Source: Bacteroidales bacterium (GTDB lineage: Bacteria > Bacteroidota > Bacteroidia > Bacteroidales > Muribaculaceae). From it: 24,207 bases of DNA. Each line of letters begins with the position of its first letter. The stretch's first letter is position 1. The notes beneath the pieces are model-generated. The model ran no database searches and had not been told where the DNA came from. It saw only the letters and a list, made by a program, of their open reading frames with translations. Below, piece after piece: positions 15,870-23,394 of this stretch. The stretch spans positions 1-24,207 of the forward strand of contig SFER01000010.1 in the NCBI GenBank assembly GCA_004557195.1. The letters are read 5' to 3'. The position numbers and the translations under genes were made by a program.

Positions 15870-17066
15870 ATGGCTAAAGTACTTATTATCGGAGCAGGTG
15901 GTGTGGGCACTGTCGCCGCACACAAATGCGCTCAAAACCCCGATGTTTTCACCGAAATCGTCATCGCGTCGAGAACAAAAGCTAAATGCGATGCCGTGGC
16001 TAAGGCTATTGGAAAGCCAAATGTTACTACCGACACCGTTGATGCCGACAGCGTGCCGCAACTCGTCGAACTGTTCAAGCGCCACCGCCCCGACATCGTT
16101 ATCAATGTGGCTCTCCCCTATCAAGACCTCACCATTATGGACGCTTGTCTTGAATGTGGCGTGAACTATCTCGACACCGCCAACTACGAGCCTCTCGATG
16201 AAGCAAAATACCAATACAGTTGGCAATGGGCTTATCGCGAAAGATTTGAAAAGGCAGGTCTTACCGCTATCCTCGGTTGCGGTTTCGACCCCGGAGTGTC
16301 GGGCGTCTATACCGCCTACGCCGCCAAGCACCATTTCTCCGAAATGGAACACCTCGACATCGTTGACTGCAACGCAGGTAACCACGGAAAGGCTTTCGCT
16401 ACCAATTTCAACCCCGAAATCAATATCCGCGAAATCACTCAACGCGGTAAATACTATCAAGATGGCGAATGGATTGAAACCGACCCGCTCTCGGTGCACC
16501 GTCCTCTCAACTACCCGAATATCGGTCCTCGCGAATCCTATTTGATGTATCACGAAGAGCTTGAGAGCCTCGTCATCAACTTCCCCACTATCAAGCGCGC
16601 ACGCTTCTGGATGACTTTCGGTCAAGAATACCTCACACACCTCCGTGTTATCCAAGATATCGGTATGGCAAGCATCGAACCTATCGACTACAATGGCGTT
16701 CAGATTGTGCCTATCCAATTCCTCAAAGCAGTGCTCCCCAACCCCAAAGAACTCGGCAAAAACTACACCGGAGAGACTTCAATCGGTTGCCGCATAAGTG
16801 GTAAAGGGAAGGATGGCAAGCCTATGACATACTATGTGTATAACAACTGCTCGCACCACGAGGCTTATCTCGAAACCGGAATGCAGGCTGTAAGCTACAC
16901 CACCGGTGTTCCCGCTATGATTGGCGCTATGATGTTCCTCACCGGCAAATGGAACAAACCGGGTGTGCACAACGTGGAAGAATTCGACCCCGATCCATTC
17001 ATGGAGCAACTCAACAAGCAGGGCCTCCCCTGGCACGAAATCATCAACGGAGACATCGAACTTTAA
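15870..17066 (+). CDS. Carboxynorspermidine/carboxyspermidine dehydrogenase (saccharopine dehydrogenase family)
   Basis: The protein has 398 residues. A Rossmann fold opens it (MAKVLIIGAGGVGTVAAHKC, with GAGGVG at 8-13). The middle carries CGFDPGVSGVYTAYAAKHHF and VDCNAGNHGKAFATNFNPEI. These features are those of the polyamine branch of the saccharopine dehydrogenase family, which joins aspartate semialdehyde to putrescine or diaminopropane using NADPH. In gut Bacteroides this branch makes spermidine together with the decarboxylase NspC. No nspC-like gene lies next to it here. It follows mgtE by 37 bases and ends at a strong terminator. Saccharopine dehydrogenase proper is a less likely alternative. 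Confidence 0.88.
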   Translation: MAKVLIIGAGGVGTVAAHKCAQNPDVFTEIVIASRTKAKCDAVAKAIGKPNVTTDTVDADSVPQLVELFKRHRPDIVINVALPYQDLTIMDACLECGVNYLDTANYEPLDEAKYQYSWQWAYRERFEKAGLTAILGCGFDPGVSGVYTAYAAKHHFSEMEHLDIVDCNAGNHGKAFATNFNPEINIREITQRGKYYQDGEWIETDPLSVHRPLNYPNIGPRESYLMYHEELESLVINFPTIKRARFWMTFGQEYLTHLRVIQDIGMASIEPIDYNGVQIVPIQFLKAVLPNPKELGKNYTGETSIGCRISGKGKDGKPMTYYVYNNCSHHEAYLETGMQAVSYTTGVPAMIGAMMFLTGKWNKPGVHNVEEFDPDPFMEQLNKQGLPWHEIINGDIEL

Positions 17067-17117
17067 ACACCAAATGATGCAATCCTATAGTTGATAATTA
17101 AGTAATTCCTCAAAAAT

Positions 17118-17160
17118 AAGATGCTGCGCCGTAGAACTCTACAGCGCAGCATCTCTTTTG
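17118..17160. terminator. Bidirectional terminator between convergent operons
   Basis: GATGCTGCGC (17120-17129) pairs perfectly with GCGCAGCATC (17144-17153), and an inner GTAG/CTAC stem closes on a 4-base loop. Rightward the hairpin is followed by TCTTTTG, leftward by TTATTTTTG. It can serve both the dehydrogenase operon and the leftward receptor gene. Confidence 0.9.
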
Positions 17161-17170
17161 ATACATCAAT

Positions 17171-19468
17171 CTAAATTATTATTTTCAAGCCGGCATAAAT
17201 GCTTCGCGGAAGCATGGGGCCATAGATGTAGCCCGAGTCGCGCAATGCGCCTTGGTCGAAGTCTTTCTGGTAGGCGTTGAAGATGTTCTGCACTCCGGCA
17301 TTCACTTGAAGCGTTGCATAGTTGAAGATGCGGAAATCATACGCCACTTTGAGATTCAAATCGAAGAAATCGGGCGTGGTTACCGCCACATCCACATCGG
17401 TACCGCTTCCGGCAAGGTGCTGAACGAGCATCTCACCGGTGTAGGTGCCCGAGAGCGACAGCGTCAATGGCTTCACGGGATTGTATTTCAGTGTGAAATA
17501 GCCATAGATATCGGGGGTGCGGAACATGCGCTTCTCGGCAGGCACCGCCGGGTCTTCGCTCCACTCCTCGGGCTGCTTGTAGCGGCTCTGCTGCAATGTG
17601 GCGCCGAGTTGCAGTTGCAAATGCGACGAGAATATCGCTTTTCCCTCGACATTGAATCCCCACACTCGCGCGCCATTGCCGTTGTATCTTTCGAGCACTG
17701 CATTCCCCTTGTCGTCGGGCTGCTCGAGGCGGCGAAGGGCAAAGACATCGCGAAGGTCGGTGTAGAAAGCCTCAAGGAGCAAGTTGGTTTGCACTTTCCC
17801 GAATGTGTGGTAGAGGTCGGCAGAGAAACTCACGCTATTGCTGCTCTCCTGCTTCAATCCCGGGGCAAGGATGGTAACGACACGTTCGCCTCCCACCACC
17901 GCAACGTGGAAATCCTCGTCATAGGCTTGTGGCGAGCGGAATCCGGTGGAATAAGAGAGGCGGAAGTTCACCTTCTCGGAAGGATTGAAACGGATGTTGG
18001 CACGCGGCGACACAATGGCGTTGTGGATAAGGGAGTGCTTGTCGAAACGCGCCCCCACGAGGAACCCCCATCGGTCGGTGCGCCACTCATTTTGCAGATA
18101 TGCCGAATAGATGTTCACCTCTTGCAACACATTGTGGTCGTAGCCCACGGTTATATCATTGAGGTAGTTGTAGTTATATTCAACGCCACCCACAAGTTCG
18201 GCTGGCATAAAAAGGAGATTTCCGAATTTATGGGTATATTGCCCTCCGGCAACCACCACGAGGTCGTGGGTTCTTCCATAAGCGTTAGGGTCCATATCAC
18301 CGCCATAATAACTCTTCCTGCGAGTGTTTTGCATCGATGCATACACGTTGAAACGGTTGCGGTATTCCTCGGTCCACGCCTCAAAGTTGGCATCTGCCGC
18401 CTGAATGCTGTGATCGACCTGCTCTGCCACCATCACATTGTGCGGCTCGTTGTCGATATCGTCGCCGCCACGCCTGAATTCGTGAGTGCCGTGGTATTCA
18501 AGCGAGAGTTTTGAGTAGTCGCTTGTGCGCATGAAACTCCTCACGCCTACTGTTTGGCTTTTTATCATAGGCACTTCGGTGAATCCGTCGCCATCGTGGT
18601 CATATCCGTCTCTCACTCGGTTTTGTCCGTAAAGAAACAGTCCGATGCGGTGGTTATCGTTCACCACCGAGGCATTAAGTGTGGTATTGTTGTCGAGCGA
18701 GCCGCTCACACCTATAGAAGTGAGCGTGTGAGCCACCTCTGCCGAGTTTATAATCGGGTCTTTGGTGATGATGTTGATGGTGCCGCCAATAGCCGAGGAG
18801 CCGAACAGCGCCGAGCCACCGCCGCGCATCACCTCCACGCGGTCTATCATGTTTGCCGGGATTTGTTCCAGCCCATACACGCCGGTGAGCGCCGAGAACA
18901 CAGGGCGCGAATTCATGAGTATTTGAGAATAATGTCCATCAAGGCCATTGATTCTCACCTGGGTGAATCCGCAATTCTGGCAATCGTTCTCCACTCTCAC
19001 TCCCGGTTGGAAATTCAGCCCGTCGGCAAGGCAGGCTGCTCCCACAAGGTCGAAAAGTTGATGGTTCACCACGTTCACGAGCGACGAACTGTTGCGTCGC
19101 TTCACTTCGCTCTTGCTCCCCGTAACCACCACTTGGTCGAGTTGCAATACATTCTCCGAGAGAGCAAAATTCACTTCAAGAGTAACGCCTCGTTTCACCA
19201 TTACACTATGCGTTTCTGTGATATAGCCAAGCGATGAAGCCTCGATGGTATAAGTACCCTCGGGCAGATTCTTGAGAAAATAATGTCCGGTGGCATCGGT
19301 AGTTGTTCCGTATGTTGTTCCCACGACGCGGATGGTAGCCCACGCAAGATGTTCGTTATCGCCACAACTCACAACGTGGCCTGTTATGTGTGCATCGGTG
19401 AGCGCCGAAGCGTGCCCGACTATAGTGGTCACTGCACACAAGAGCAGCGACAAAATAAATTTGTTCAT
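17171..19468 (-). CDS. TonB-dependent outer-membrane receptor
   Basis: The leftward protein has 765 residues. A signal peptide (about 1-20) is followed by a carboxypeptidase-regulatory-like domain (about 25-110, with ATGHYFLKNLPEGTYTIEAS), then the TonB box region and plug (about 112-235), then a 22-strand-type beta-barrel to the C-terminus. Plug marks are QVRINGLDGHYSQILMNSRP and RVEVMRGGGSALFGSSAIGG. A CxxC pair (DCQNCGF) sits just before the plug loop. The overall look is of BtuB/metallophore-type receptors rather than SusC, since it is shorter than SusC and no SusD partner is present. The ligand is unknown. A His-rich small protein gene lies 102 bases upstream and supports a metal or metal-chelate substrate. 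Confidence 0.93.
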   Translation of the reverse strand: MNKFILSLLLCAVTTIVGHASALTDAHITGHVVSCGDNEHLAWATIRVVGTTYGTTTDATGHYFLKNLPEGTYTIEASSLGYITETHSVMVKRGVTLEVNFALSENVLQLDQVVVTGSKSEVKRRNSSSLVNVVNHQLFDLVGAACLADGLNFQPGVRVENDCQNCGFTQVRINGLDGHYSQILMNSRPVFSALTGVYGLEQIPANMIDRVEVMRGGGSALFGSSAIGGTINIITKDPIINSAEVAHTLTSIGVSGSLDNNTTLNASVVNDNHRIGLFLYGQNRVRDGYDHDGDGFTEVPMIKSQTVGVRSFMRTSDYSKLSLEYHGTHEFRRGGDDIDNEPHNVMVAEQVDHSIQAADANFEAWTEEYRNRFNVYASMQNTRRKSYYGGDMDPNAYGRTHDLVVVAGGQYTHKFGNLLFMPAELVGGVEYNYNYLNDITVGYDHNVLQEVNIYSAYLQNEWRTDRWGFLVGARFDKHSLIHNAIVSPRANIRFNPSEKVNFRLSYSTGFRSPQAYDEDFHVAVVGGERVVTILAPGLKQESSNSVSFSADLYHTFGKVQTNLLLEAFYTDLRDVFALRRLEQPDDKGNAVLERYNGNGARVWGFNVEGKAIFSSHLQLQLGATLQQSRYKQPEEWSEDPAVPAEKRMFRTPDIYGYFTLKYNPVKPLTLSLSGTYTGEMLVQHLAGSGTDVDVAVTTPDFFDLNLKVAYDFRIFNYATLQVNAGVQNIFNAYQKDFDQGALRDSGYIYGPMLPRSIYAGLKIII

Positions 19469-19570
19469 GTATTTATGTGTTGTTTGTTATAGTTGTAAAA
19501 AATATAAAGGATTGGAACGTCCCATAAATTCTATGGAGCGCACAAGGCACAAAATGCCATTATTTTCACA

Positions 19571-19906
19571 CTATAACATCGGAGGGGCACGCAACGACAC
19601 AGCCGACACTGCATACGCCGGCACATTCCTCACAGGAAGCGGTGCGACAATAGCCACCGGTTCTCCGGCAAAATATTGTGCGACATCGGGAGCGGCAACG
19701 ATTGCCAACACCACATTGAGTTGCGCTATAAATTGCAGGGAGTCGTTGCTATGGCTGTGTTTTTGAGAATATGGGTGGGAGTGCCACACTATCGAGGAAC
19801 CCACATCGTGGAAGTGGATAAATAAGGTGCTGTCGCCATACAACCCCACGTAGATGAGGAGCATGACAACCGCCGCTATCCTATGTATTCGCTTTTGTGG
19901 CATCAT
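19571..19906 (-). CDS. Small His-rich membrane protein next to the receptor
   Basis: The leftward protein has 111 residues. A hydrophobic segment (about 9-27) acts as signal anchor or first helix. A His-rich stretch follows (about 31-53): HFH, then HSHPY, then HSHS, giving six His in three HxH pairs. A second hydrophobic segment lies at about 62-82. The HxH spacing suggests a metal-binding periplasmic loop. I recall small proteins with HxH and HSHPY-like motifs beside TonB-dependent receptors in other Bacteroidetes, but cannot name a family with certainty. The gene reads the same way as the receptor and probably shares its transcript. Coding status is supported by the position, the topology and the motif, not by length. 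Confidence 0.72.
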   Translation of the reverse strand: MMPQKRIHRIAAVVMLLIYVGLYGDSTLFIHFHDVGSSIVWHSHPYSQKHSHSNDSLQFIAQLNVVLAIVAAPDVAQYFAGEPVAIVAPLPVRNVPAYAVSAVSLRAPPML

Positions 19907-20188
19907 TTTGGTTGCAAATTTACATATTTTCCCTCTCTCTCACAAACATCAAGCCTCGCATCACGGCAAAATACCTACAAATGGGTATGAAAAAGGGCAG
20001 CAAGTTTCACAACTTCTACCCTCTTCATCTTGGATTAATTATTTAATTAATTATTAAGGATGTTTATGCATTATCTCACGACAACTATTGCATATTCAAT
20101 ACCAATTATGCTATATACTGCTAATTGTTCTCAAAATTACAACTTATTTTTCACATATCACCTCCGTTTAACACATTTTTTGTTACAT
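19907..20188 (-). promoter_or_regulatory. Intergenic region and probable leader of the His-rich protein/receptor operon
   Basis: This AT-rich gap separates the leftward operon from recR. On the minus strand TAATTTTG (20139-20132) matches the -7 consensus but lacks a good TTTG upstream. If used, it gives a leader of about 220 bases. That leader would contain an AT palindrome (20033-20057), a terminator-like hairpin (19995-20021) and a small hairpin (19971-19988). I found no match by eye to a cobalamin riboswitch B12-box. No coding frame of interest was seen. Confidence 0.4.
19990..20021 (-). terminator. Terminator-like hairpin in the leftward leader
   Basis: On the minus strand GGGTAG plus AAGT pairs with ACTT plus CTGCCC (one wobble pair and a single-base bulge) around a 6-base loop, followed by TTTTT at 19994-19990. 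It lies about 85 bases ahead of the His-rich gene. With no gene ending just upstream on this strand, it would act within the leader as an attenuator rather than as a gene-end terminator. Confidence 0.5.
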
Positions 20189-20222
20189 TTTGCTCTTTTC
20201 GCCCTCTTTTTCCCTACCTTTG
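20189..20222 (+). promoter_or_regulatory. recR promoter
   Basis: TACCTTTG at 20215-20222 followed by CA repeats the -7 element of the rplS and greA promoters. A TTTG lies at 20189-20192, 22 bases upstream, slightly wide. The element is 19 bases before the ATG at 20242, which supports that start over the longer upstream frame. Confidence 0.7.
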
Positions 20223-20241
20223 CATCACGATAAGCTTTTTT

Positions 20242-20871
20242 ATGGAAAAAGAATTTGCTTCTACTCTGCTCGAAAATGCAGTGAACGAATTTGCCAAACT
20301 TCCCGGTATCGGTCGCAAGACCGCTTTGCGACTGGTTCTCCACCTTTTGCGTCAAGAGGAGCGCGTTGCGGTGGGTTTTGGCGAAGCTATTATCAAACTG
20401 CGTCGAGAGATTAAATATTGCAACTCCTGCCACAACATCTCAGAGCAGGAGGAGTGCCCTATCTGCGCCAATCCGGCTCGCGACCATTCTATTATCTGTG
20501 TGGTGGAGAATGTCAAAGATGTGATGAGCATCGAAAACACCGCTCAGCATCGCGGTGTATATCATGTGCTCGGCGGTCTCATCTCTCCTATGGATGGTGT
20601 CGGACCGCAAGACATCGAAATCGACTCTCTCGTGAAACGTGTTGCCGATGGAGGGGTGAAGGAGGTGATTCTCGCCCTCAGTGCAACAATGGAAGGAGAC
20701 ACTACCAATTTCTATATCTACCGCAAACTCGCACCCACAGGGGTGAAAGTGTCGGTGCTCGCTCGCGGTGTGTCGGTGGGCAACGAAATCGAATATACCG
20801 ACGAAATCACCCTCGGCCGTTCGATTCAAAACCGCACTCTTTTCAGCGATTCGTTTAACAACTCTTTGTAG
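20242..20871 (+). CDS. recR: Recombination mediator protein RecR
   Basis: RecR works with RecO and RecF to load RecA at gapped DNA. Starting at 20242 it has 209 residues, normal for the family. The frame is open back to 20125, but that extension has no family similarity and covers the promoter. Seen in order: the helix-hairpin-helix LPGIGRKTA (20-28), a C4 zinc finger with Cys60, Cys63, Cys72 and Cys75, the Toprim domain from about residue 84 (IICVVEN), and the C-terminal Walker-like part near LARGVSVGNEIEYTDE. It leads the operon with the kinase gene 9 bases downstream. Confidence 0.97.
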   Translation: MEKEFASTLLENAVNEFAKLPGIGRKTALRLVLHLLRQEERVAVGFGEAIIKLRREIKYCNSCHNISEQEECPICANPARDHSIICVVENVKDVMSIENTAQHRGVYHVLGGLISPMDGVGPQDIEIDSLVKRVADGGVKEVILALSATMEGDTTNFYIYRKLAPTGVKVSVLARGVSVGNEIEYTDEITLGRSIQNRTLFSDSFNNSL

Positions 20872-20880
20872 CACTCGCTT

Positions 20881-21765
20881 ATGGCAAAAGATATCTGCTG
20901 CGTCGGGCATATCACGCGCGACCACATTATCACCCCCGATAACGACTTTTTTCTCAGCGGTGGCACATCGTTCTATTTCTCCTACGCTCTCCGCGCGCTT
21001 GGCTGCGAGAATTTCTCGCTTGTTACATCGCTCGCTTCGAGCGATATGGAAGTGGTGCACACTATGCGCCGCGCCGGAATTGAAGTGGAGGTGATTCCAA
21101 GCCGTGAGACGGTGTTCTTTGAGAACCGATATGGCGAAAATATGAACAACCGCACCCAGCGCGTCCTTGCCAAGGCTGACCCTTTCTCGCCGCAAGCGCT
21201 CACGCCGGTCGATGCGCGTTTTGTCCACCTCGGCTCGCTCCTTGCCGATGATTTTTCTCCCGAGGTGATTAAATCGCTATCCCAACGATGCACTCTTTCG
21301 GTTGATGCTCAAGGATTTCTCCGCTATGTATCGGGCGACAAGGTGCTCCCCTGCGATTGGGACAACAAGCGAGAGGTGTTCCCCTATATCCACATCCTCA
21401 AAGTGAACGAGTGTGAGATTAAAGCACTCACCGGAACCGACGATGCCGTGAAAGCCGGGGAGATTCTCACTGGCTGGGGCATTAAAGAAGCATTAATCAC
21501 CCTCGGCAGTTATGGCTCGGTGATTTATTCCGAGGGAAAACACTACGACATCCCCGCCTATCGTCCCCGGGCGCTCGTGGATGCCACCGGGTGTGGCGAC
21601 ACTTACGCAGCCGGCTACCTCTACAAGCGTGCCCTCGGTGCCGGAATTGAGGAGAGCGGCAATTTCGCAGCGGCATTGTCATCGCTCAAACTCGCCAAAA
21701 TTGGACCTTTCAACGGCTCGCTCGCCGATGTTGAAGAAGTTTTAGCCTCCAAGCAAACTTTATAG
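20881..21765 (+). CDS. PfkB-family sugar/nucleoside kinase
   Basis: This cytosolic ATP-dependent kinase of 294 residues belongs to the ribokinase/PfkB family. The N-terminal SGGTSFYFSYALRALG (about 26-41) is the substrate-side Gly-Gly motif. The C-terminal DATGCGDTYAAGYL (234-247) is the family signature with catalytic Asp240; Cys replaces the usual Ala in the GAGD anion hole. The lid region is short, so the protein may be monomeric. The substrate cannot be deduced: inositol, ribose, fructose and nucleosides are all used by relatives. It sits between recR and the antiporter gene, which gives no hint of the pathway. Confidence 0.9.
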   Translation: MAKDICCVGHITRDHIITPDNDFFLSGGTSFYFSYALRALGCENFSLVTSLASSDMEVVHTMRRAGIEVEVIPSRETVFFENRYGENMNNRTQRVLAKADPFSPQALTPVDARFVHLGSLLADDFSPEVIKSLSQRCTLSVDAQGFLRYVSGDKVLPCDWDNKREVFPYIHILKVNECEIKALTGTDDAVKAGEILTGWGIKEALITLGSYGSVIYSEGKHYDIPAYRPRALVDATGCGDTYAAGYLYKRALGAGIEESGNFAAALSSLKLAKIGPFNGSLADVEEVLASKQTL

Positions 21766-21792
21766 GACGCTATTTTGTTTATCAATATAAAT

Positions 21793-23268
21793 ATGGAGAT
21801 AACCGATGGAAATATAATGCTCATAGCGGCGGCACTGCTGTCGCTTAGTGTGCTTGTGGGGAAGGCTGGAAGCCGATTTGGAATGCCTGCGCTTTTGCTG
21901 TTTCTCGGAGTGGGCATGGTGGCAGGCGTCGATGGATTCGGCTTGCAGTTCGACAACACCAATGCCGTTCAACTCATTGGAATGGTTTCGCTCAGTGTAA
22001 TCCTATTCGCCGGCGGTGTTGACACCAAGTTTAAAGACATTCGCCCAATATGGCGCGAAGGCATCACACTCGCAACACTCGGGGTGCTACTCACTACACT
22101 CATCACCGGTGGCTTCATCTATTTCCTGCTACGTGCGGTGTCGCCTCACCATCACTTCGGAATTCTCGAAGCGATGCTCATGGCTGCCGTTATGTCATCG
22201 ACCGATTCTGCTTCGGTTTTTTCAATTCTCAACAGTTCACGAACCGGTCTCAAACACAATCTCAAGCCCACACTGGAGTTTGAAAGTGGCAGCAACGACC
22301 CTATGGCATATATCCTTGTGATAATACTCATCAGCATTATCGACATCGGCGAGGCGGTTACTTCGGGGGTGGTGATGAATTCGCTGCTCTCGCTCGCCAT
22401 GCAGCTCCTCTTAGGCACAGCCGGCGGACTCACAATCGGTTGGCTCTCGGTTAAGGTCATCAACCGCTTGAATTGCGACAACGAGTTTCTATATCCGGTG
22501 ATGATGATTGCATGCGCATTCTTTGCGTTCTCGCTCACCGAACTTATTGGCGGGAACGCCTATCTTGCCGTGTATCTTGCCGGACTCGTGGTTGGAAACA
22601 ACCGCCTTGCGATGAAACACACCATCACCACGTTCTTCGGCGGATTCACTTGGTTGGTGCAAATCACGATGTTCCTATCGCTCGGACTCCTTGTCAATCC
22701 GCATGAGATTATCGACAGTGAGGTGATTGTGCCGGGTTTGCTCCTCGGTGTTTTCATGATTATTGTGGCACGTCCTGCAGCCGTATTCCTCTCGCTGCTA
22801 CCGTTTCGCCGCATCACATTCAAGTCAAAACTGTTCATTTCTTGGGTGGGACTGCGCGGTGCTGTTCCAATTATCTTTGCCACCTACGCCCTTTCAAGTC
22901 CGGGAGTGGAGGATGCACGCTTCATCTTCAATATGGTGTTTTTCATCACCATAATCTCACTGCTTGTGCAAGGCACTTCAATCCGGCGTATGGCTTCGGC
23001 ACTCAAACTCACAGCGCCGCTCGATGAAGATGGCATAAACATTCGTTTCCCCGACGAAATCACTGCTTCGACCTACGAAATCATCGCCGATGGCGCACTT
23101 CTCTCTGTCGGTTCACTCCTCAGAGAAATCACATTCCCGCCCCACACCCTTGTGGTGATGGTGAAGCGCGACGACCGCTATCTTGTCCCCACCGGCAACA
23201 CTCGCATCCACCTCGGCGACCGCCTCTTCATCGTCTCCGAAGGCGTTGACAACCCCCCCACAAAATAA
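21793..23268 (+). CDS. Potassium/proton antiporter (CPA1, NhaP2-like)
   Basis: This is an inner-membrane cation/H+ antiporter of 491 residues from the ATG at 21793. A TTG at 21775 would add only six residues and is less likely. About twelve to thirteen membrane helices occupy residues 5-390. The ESGSNDPMAYIL block (about 163-174) carries the Asn-Asp pair typical of CPA1 exchangers, with the transport Asp in the membrane. A cytosolic TrkA_C-like (RCK_C) domain (about 405-488, with GALLSVGSLLREITFPPHTL and GDRLFIVSEG) suggests nucleotide or ion gating. This fits the K+/H+ antiporter NhaP2/CvrA type. It follows the kinase gene by 27 bases and ends the operon. Confidence 0.92.
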   Translation: MEITDGNIMLIAAALLSLSVLVGKAGSRFGMPALLLFLGVGMVAGVDGFGLQFDNTNAVQLIGMVSLSVILFAGGVDTKFKDIRPIWREGITLATLGVLLTTLITGGFIYFLLRAVSPHHHFGILEAMLMAAVMSSTDSASVFSILNSSRTGLKHNLKPTLEFESGSNDPMAYILVIILISIIDIGEAVTSGVVMNSLLSLAMQLLLGTAGGLTIGWLSVKVINRLNCDNEFLYPVMMIACAFFAFSLTELIGGNAYLAVYLAGLVVGNNRLAMKHTITTFFGGFTWLVQITMFLSLGLLVNPHEIIDSEVIVPGLLLGVFMIIVARPAAVFLSLLPFRRITFKSKLFISWVGLRGAVPIIFATYALSSPGVEDARFIFNMVFFITIISLLVQGTSIRRMASALKLTAPLDEDGINIRFPDEITASTYEIIADGALLSVGSLLREITFPPHTLVVMVKRDDRYLVPTGNTRIHLGDRLFIVSEGVDNPPTK

Positions 23269-23288
23269 CCCTCGCCACCCGACATCTT

Positions 23289-23315
23289 GAAAGTTTGAAA
23301 GTTTTGAAAGTTTTT
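23289..23315. repeat. Short tandem repeat GAAAGTTT(T)
   Basis: Three imperfect units, GAAAGTTT, GAAAGTTTT and GAAAGTTTTT, lie just after the antiporter gene and 23 bases ahead of the promoter of the next gene. There is no inverted structure. Confidence 0.7.
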
Positions 23316-23337
23316 ATTCTACTAAATGATTAATTAC

Positions 23338-23368
23338 TTTGATTTTGTCATCTAATGTTGTATATTTG
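23338..23368 (+). promoter_or_regulatory. Promoter of the AAA-ATPase-like gene
   Basis: TTTG at 23338-23341 and TATATTTG at 23361-23368 are 19 bases apart, a full Bacteroidetes consensus promoter. The start codon lies 26 bases further on. Confidence 0.85.
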
Positions 23369-23394
23369 CAGTAGTTTAGCAGAAATAGTGAGTT

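Noticed and set aside
15855..16718. Leftward open frame of 287 codons
   Set aside because: It is opposite the carboxy(nor)spermidine dehydrogenase, whose motifs are unambiguous.
17252..18514. Rightward open frame of 420 codons
   Set aside because: It is opposite the TonB-dependent receptor, whose plug and barrel features are clear. The shadow translation has no recognisable feature.
20033..20057. AT-rich palindrome as a replication or attachment site
   Set aside because: It is only a TAATTA-type palindrome in AT-rich intergenic DNA with no repeated boxes, integrase gene or partner copy in the window.
20125..20241. Longer N-terminus for recR
   Set aside because: The extra 39 residues are not part of the RecR family, cover the TACCTTTG promoter element, and would make the protein longer than usual.
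19907..20241. Cobalamin riboswitch ahead of the receptor operon
   Set aside because: Reading both strands I found no B12-box-like sequence or the usual multi-stem layout. A covariance-model search would settle it.
21775..21792. TTG start for the antiporter
   Set aside because: It adds only six residues ahead of a good ATG and has no supporting signal.
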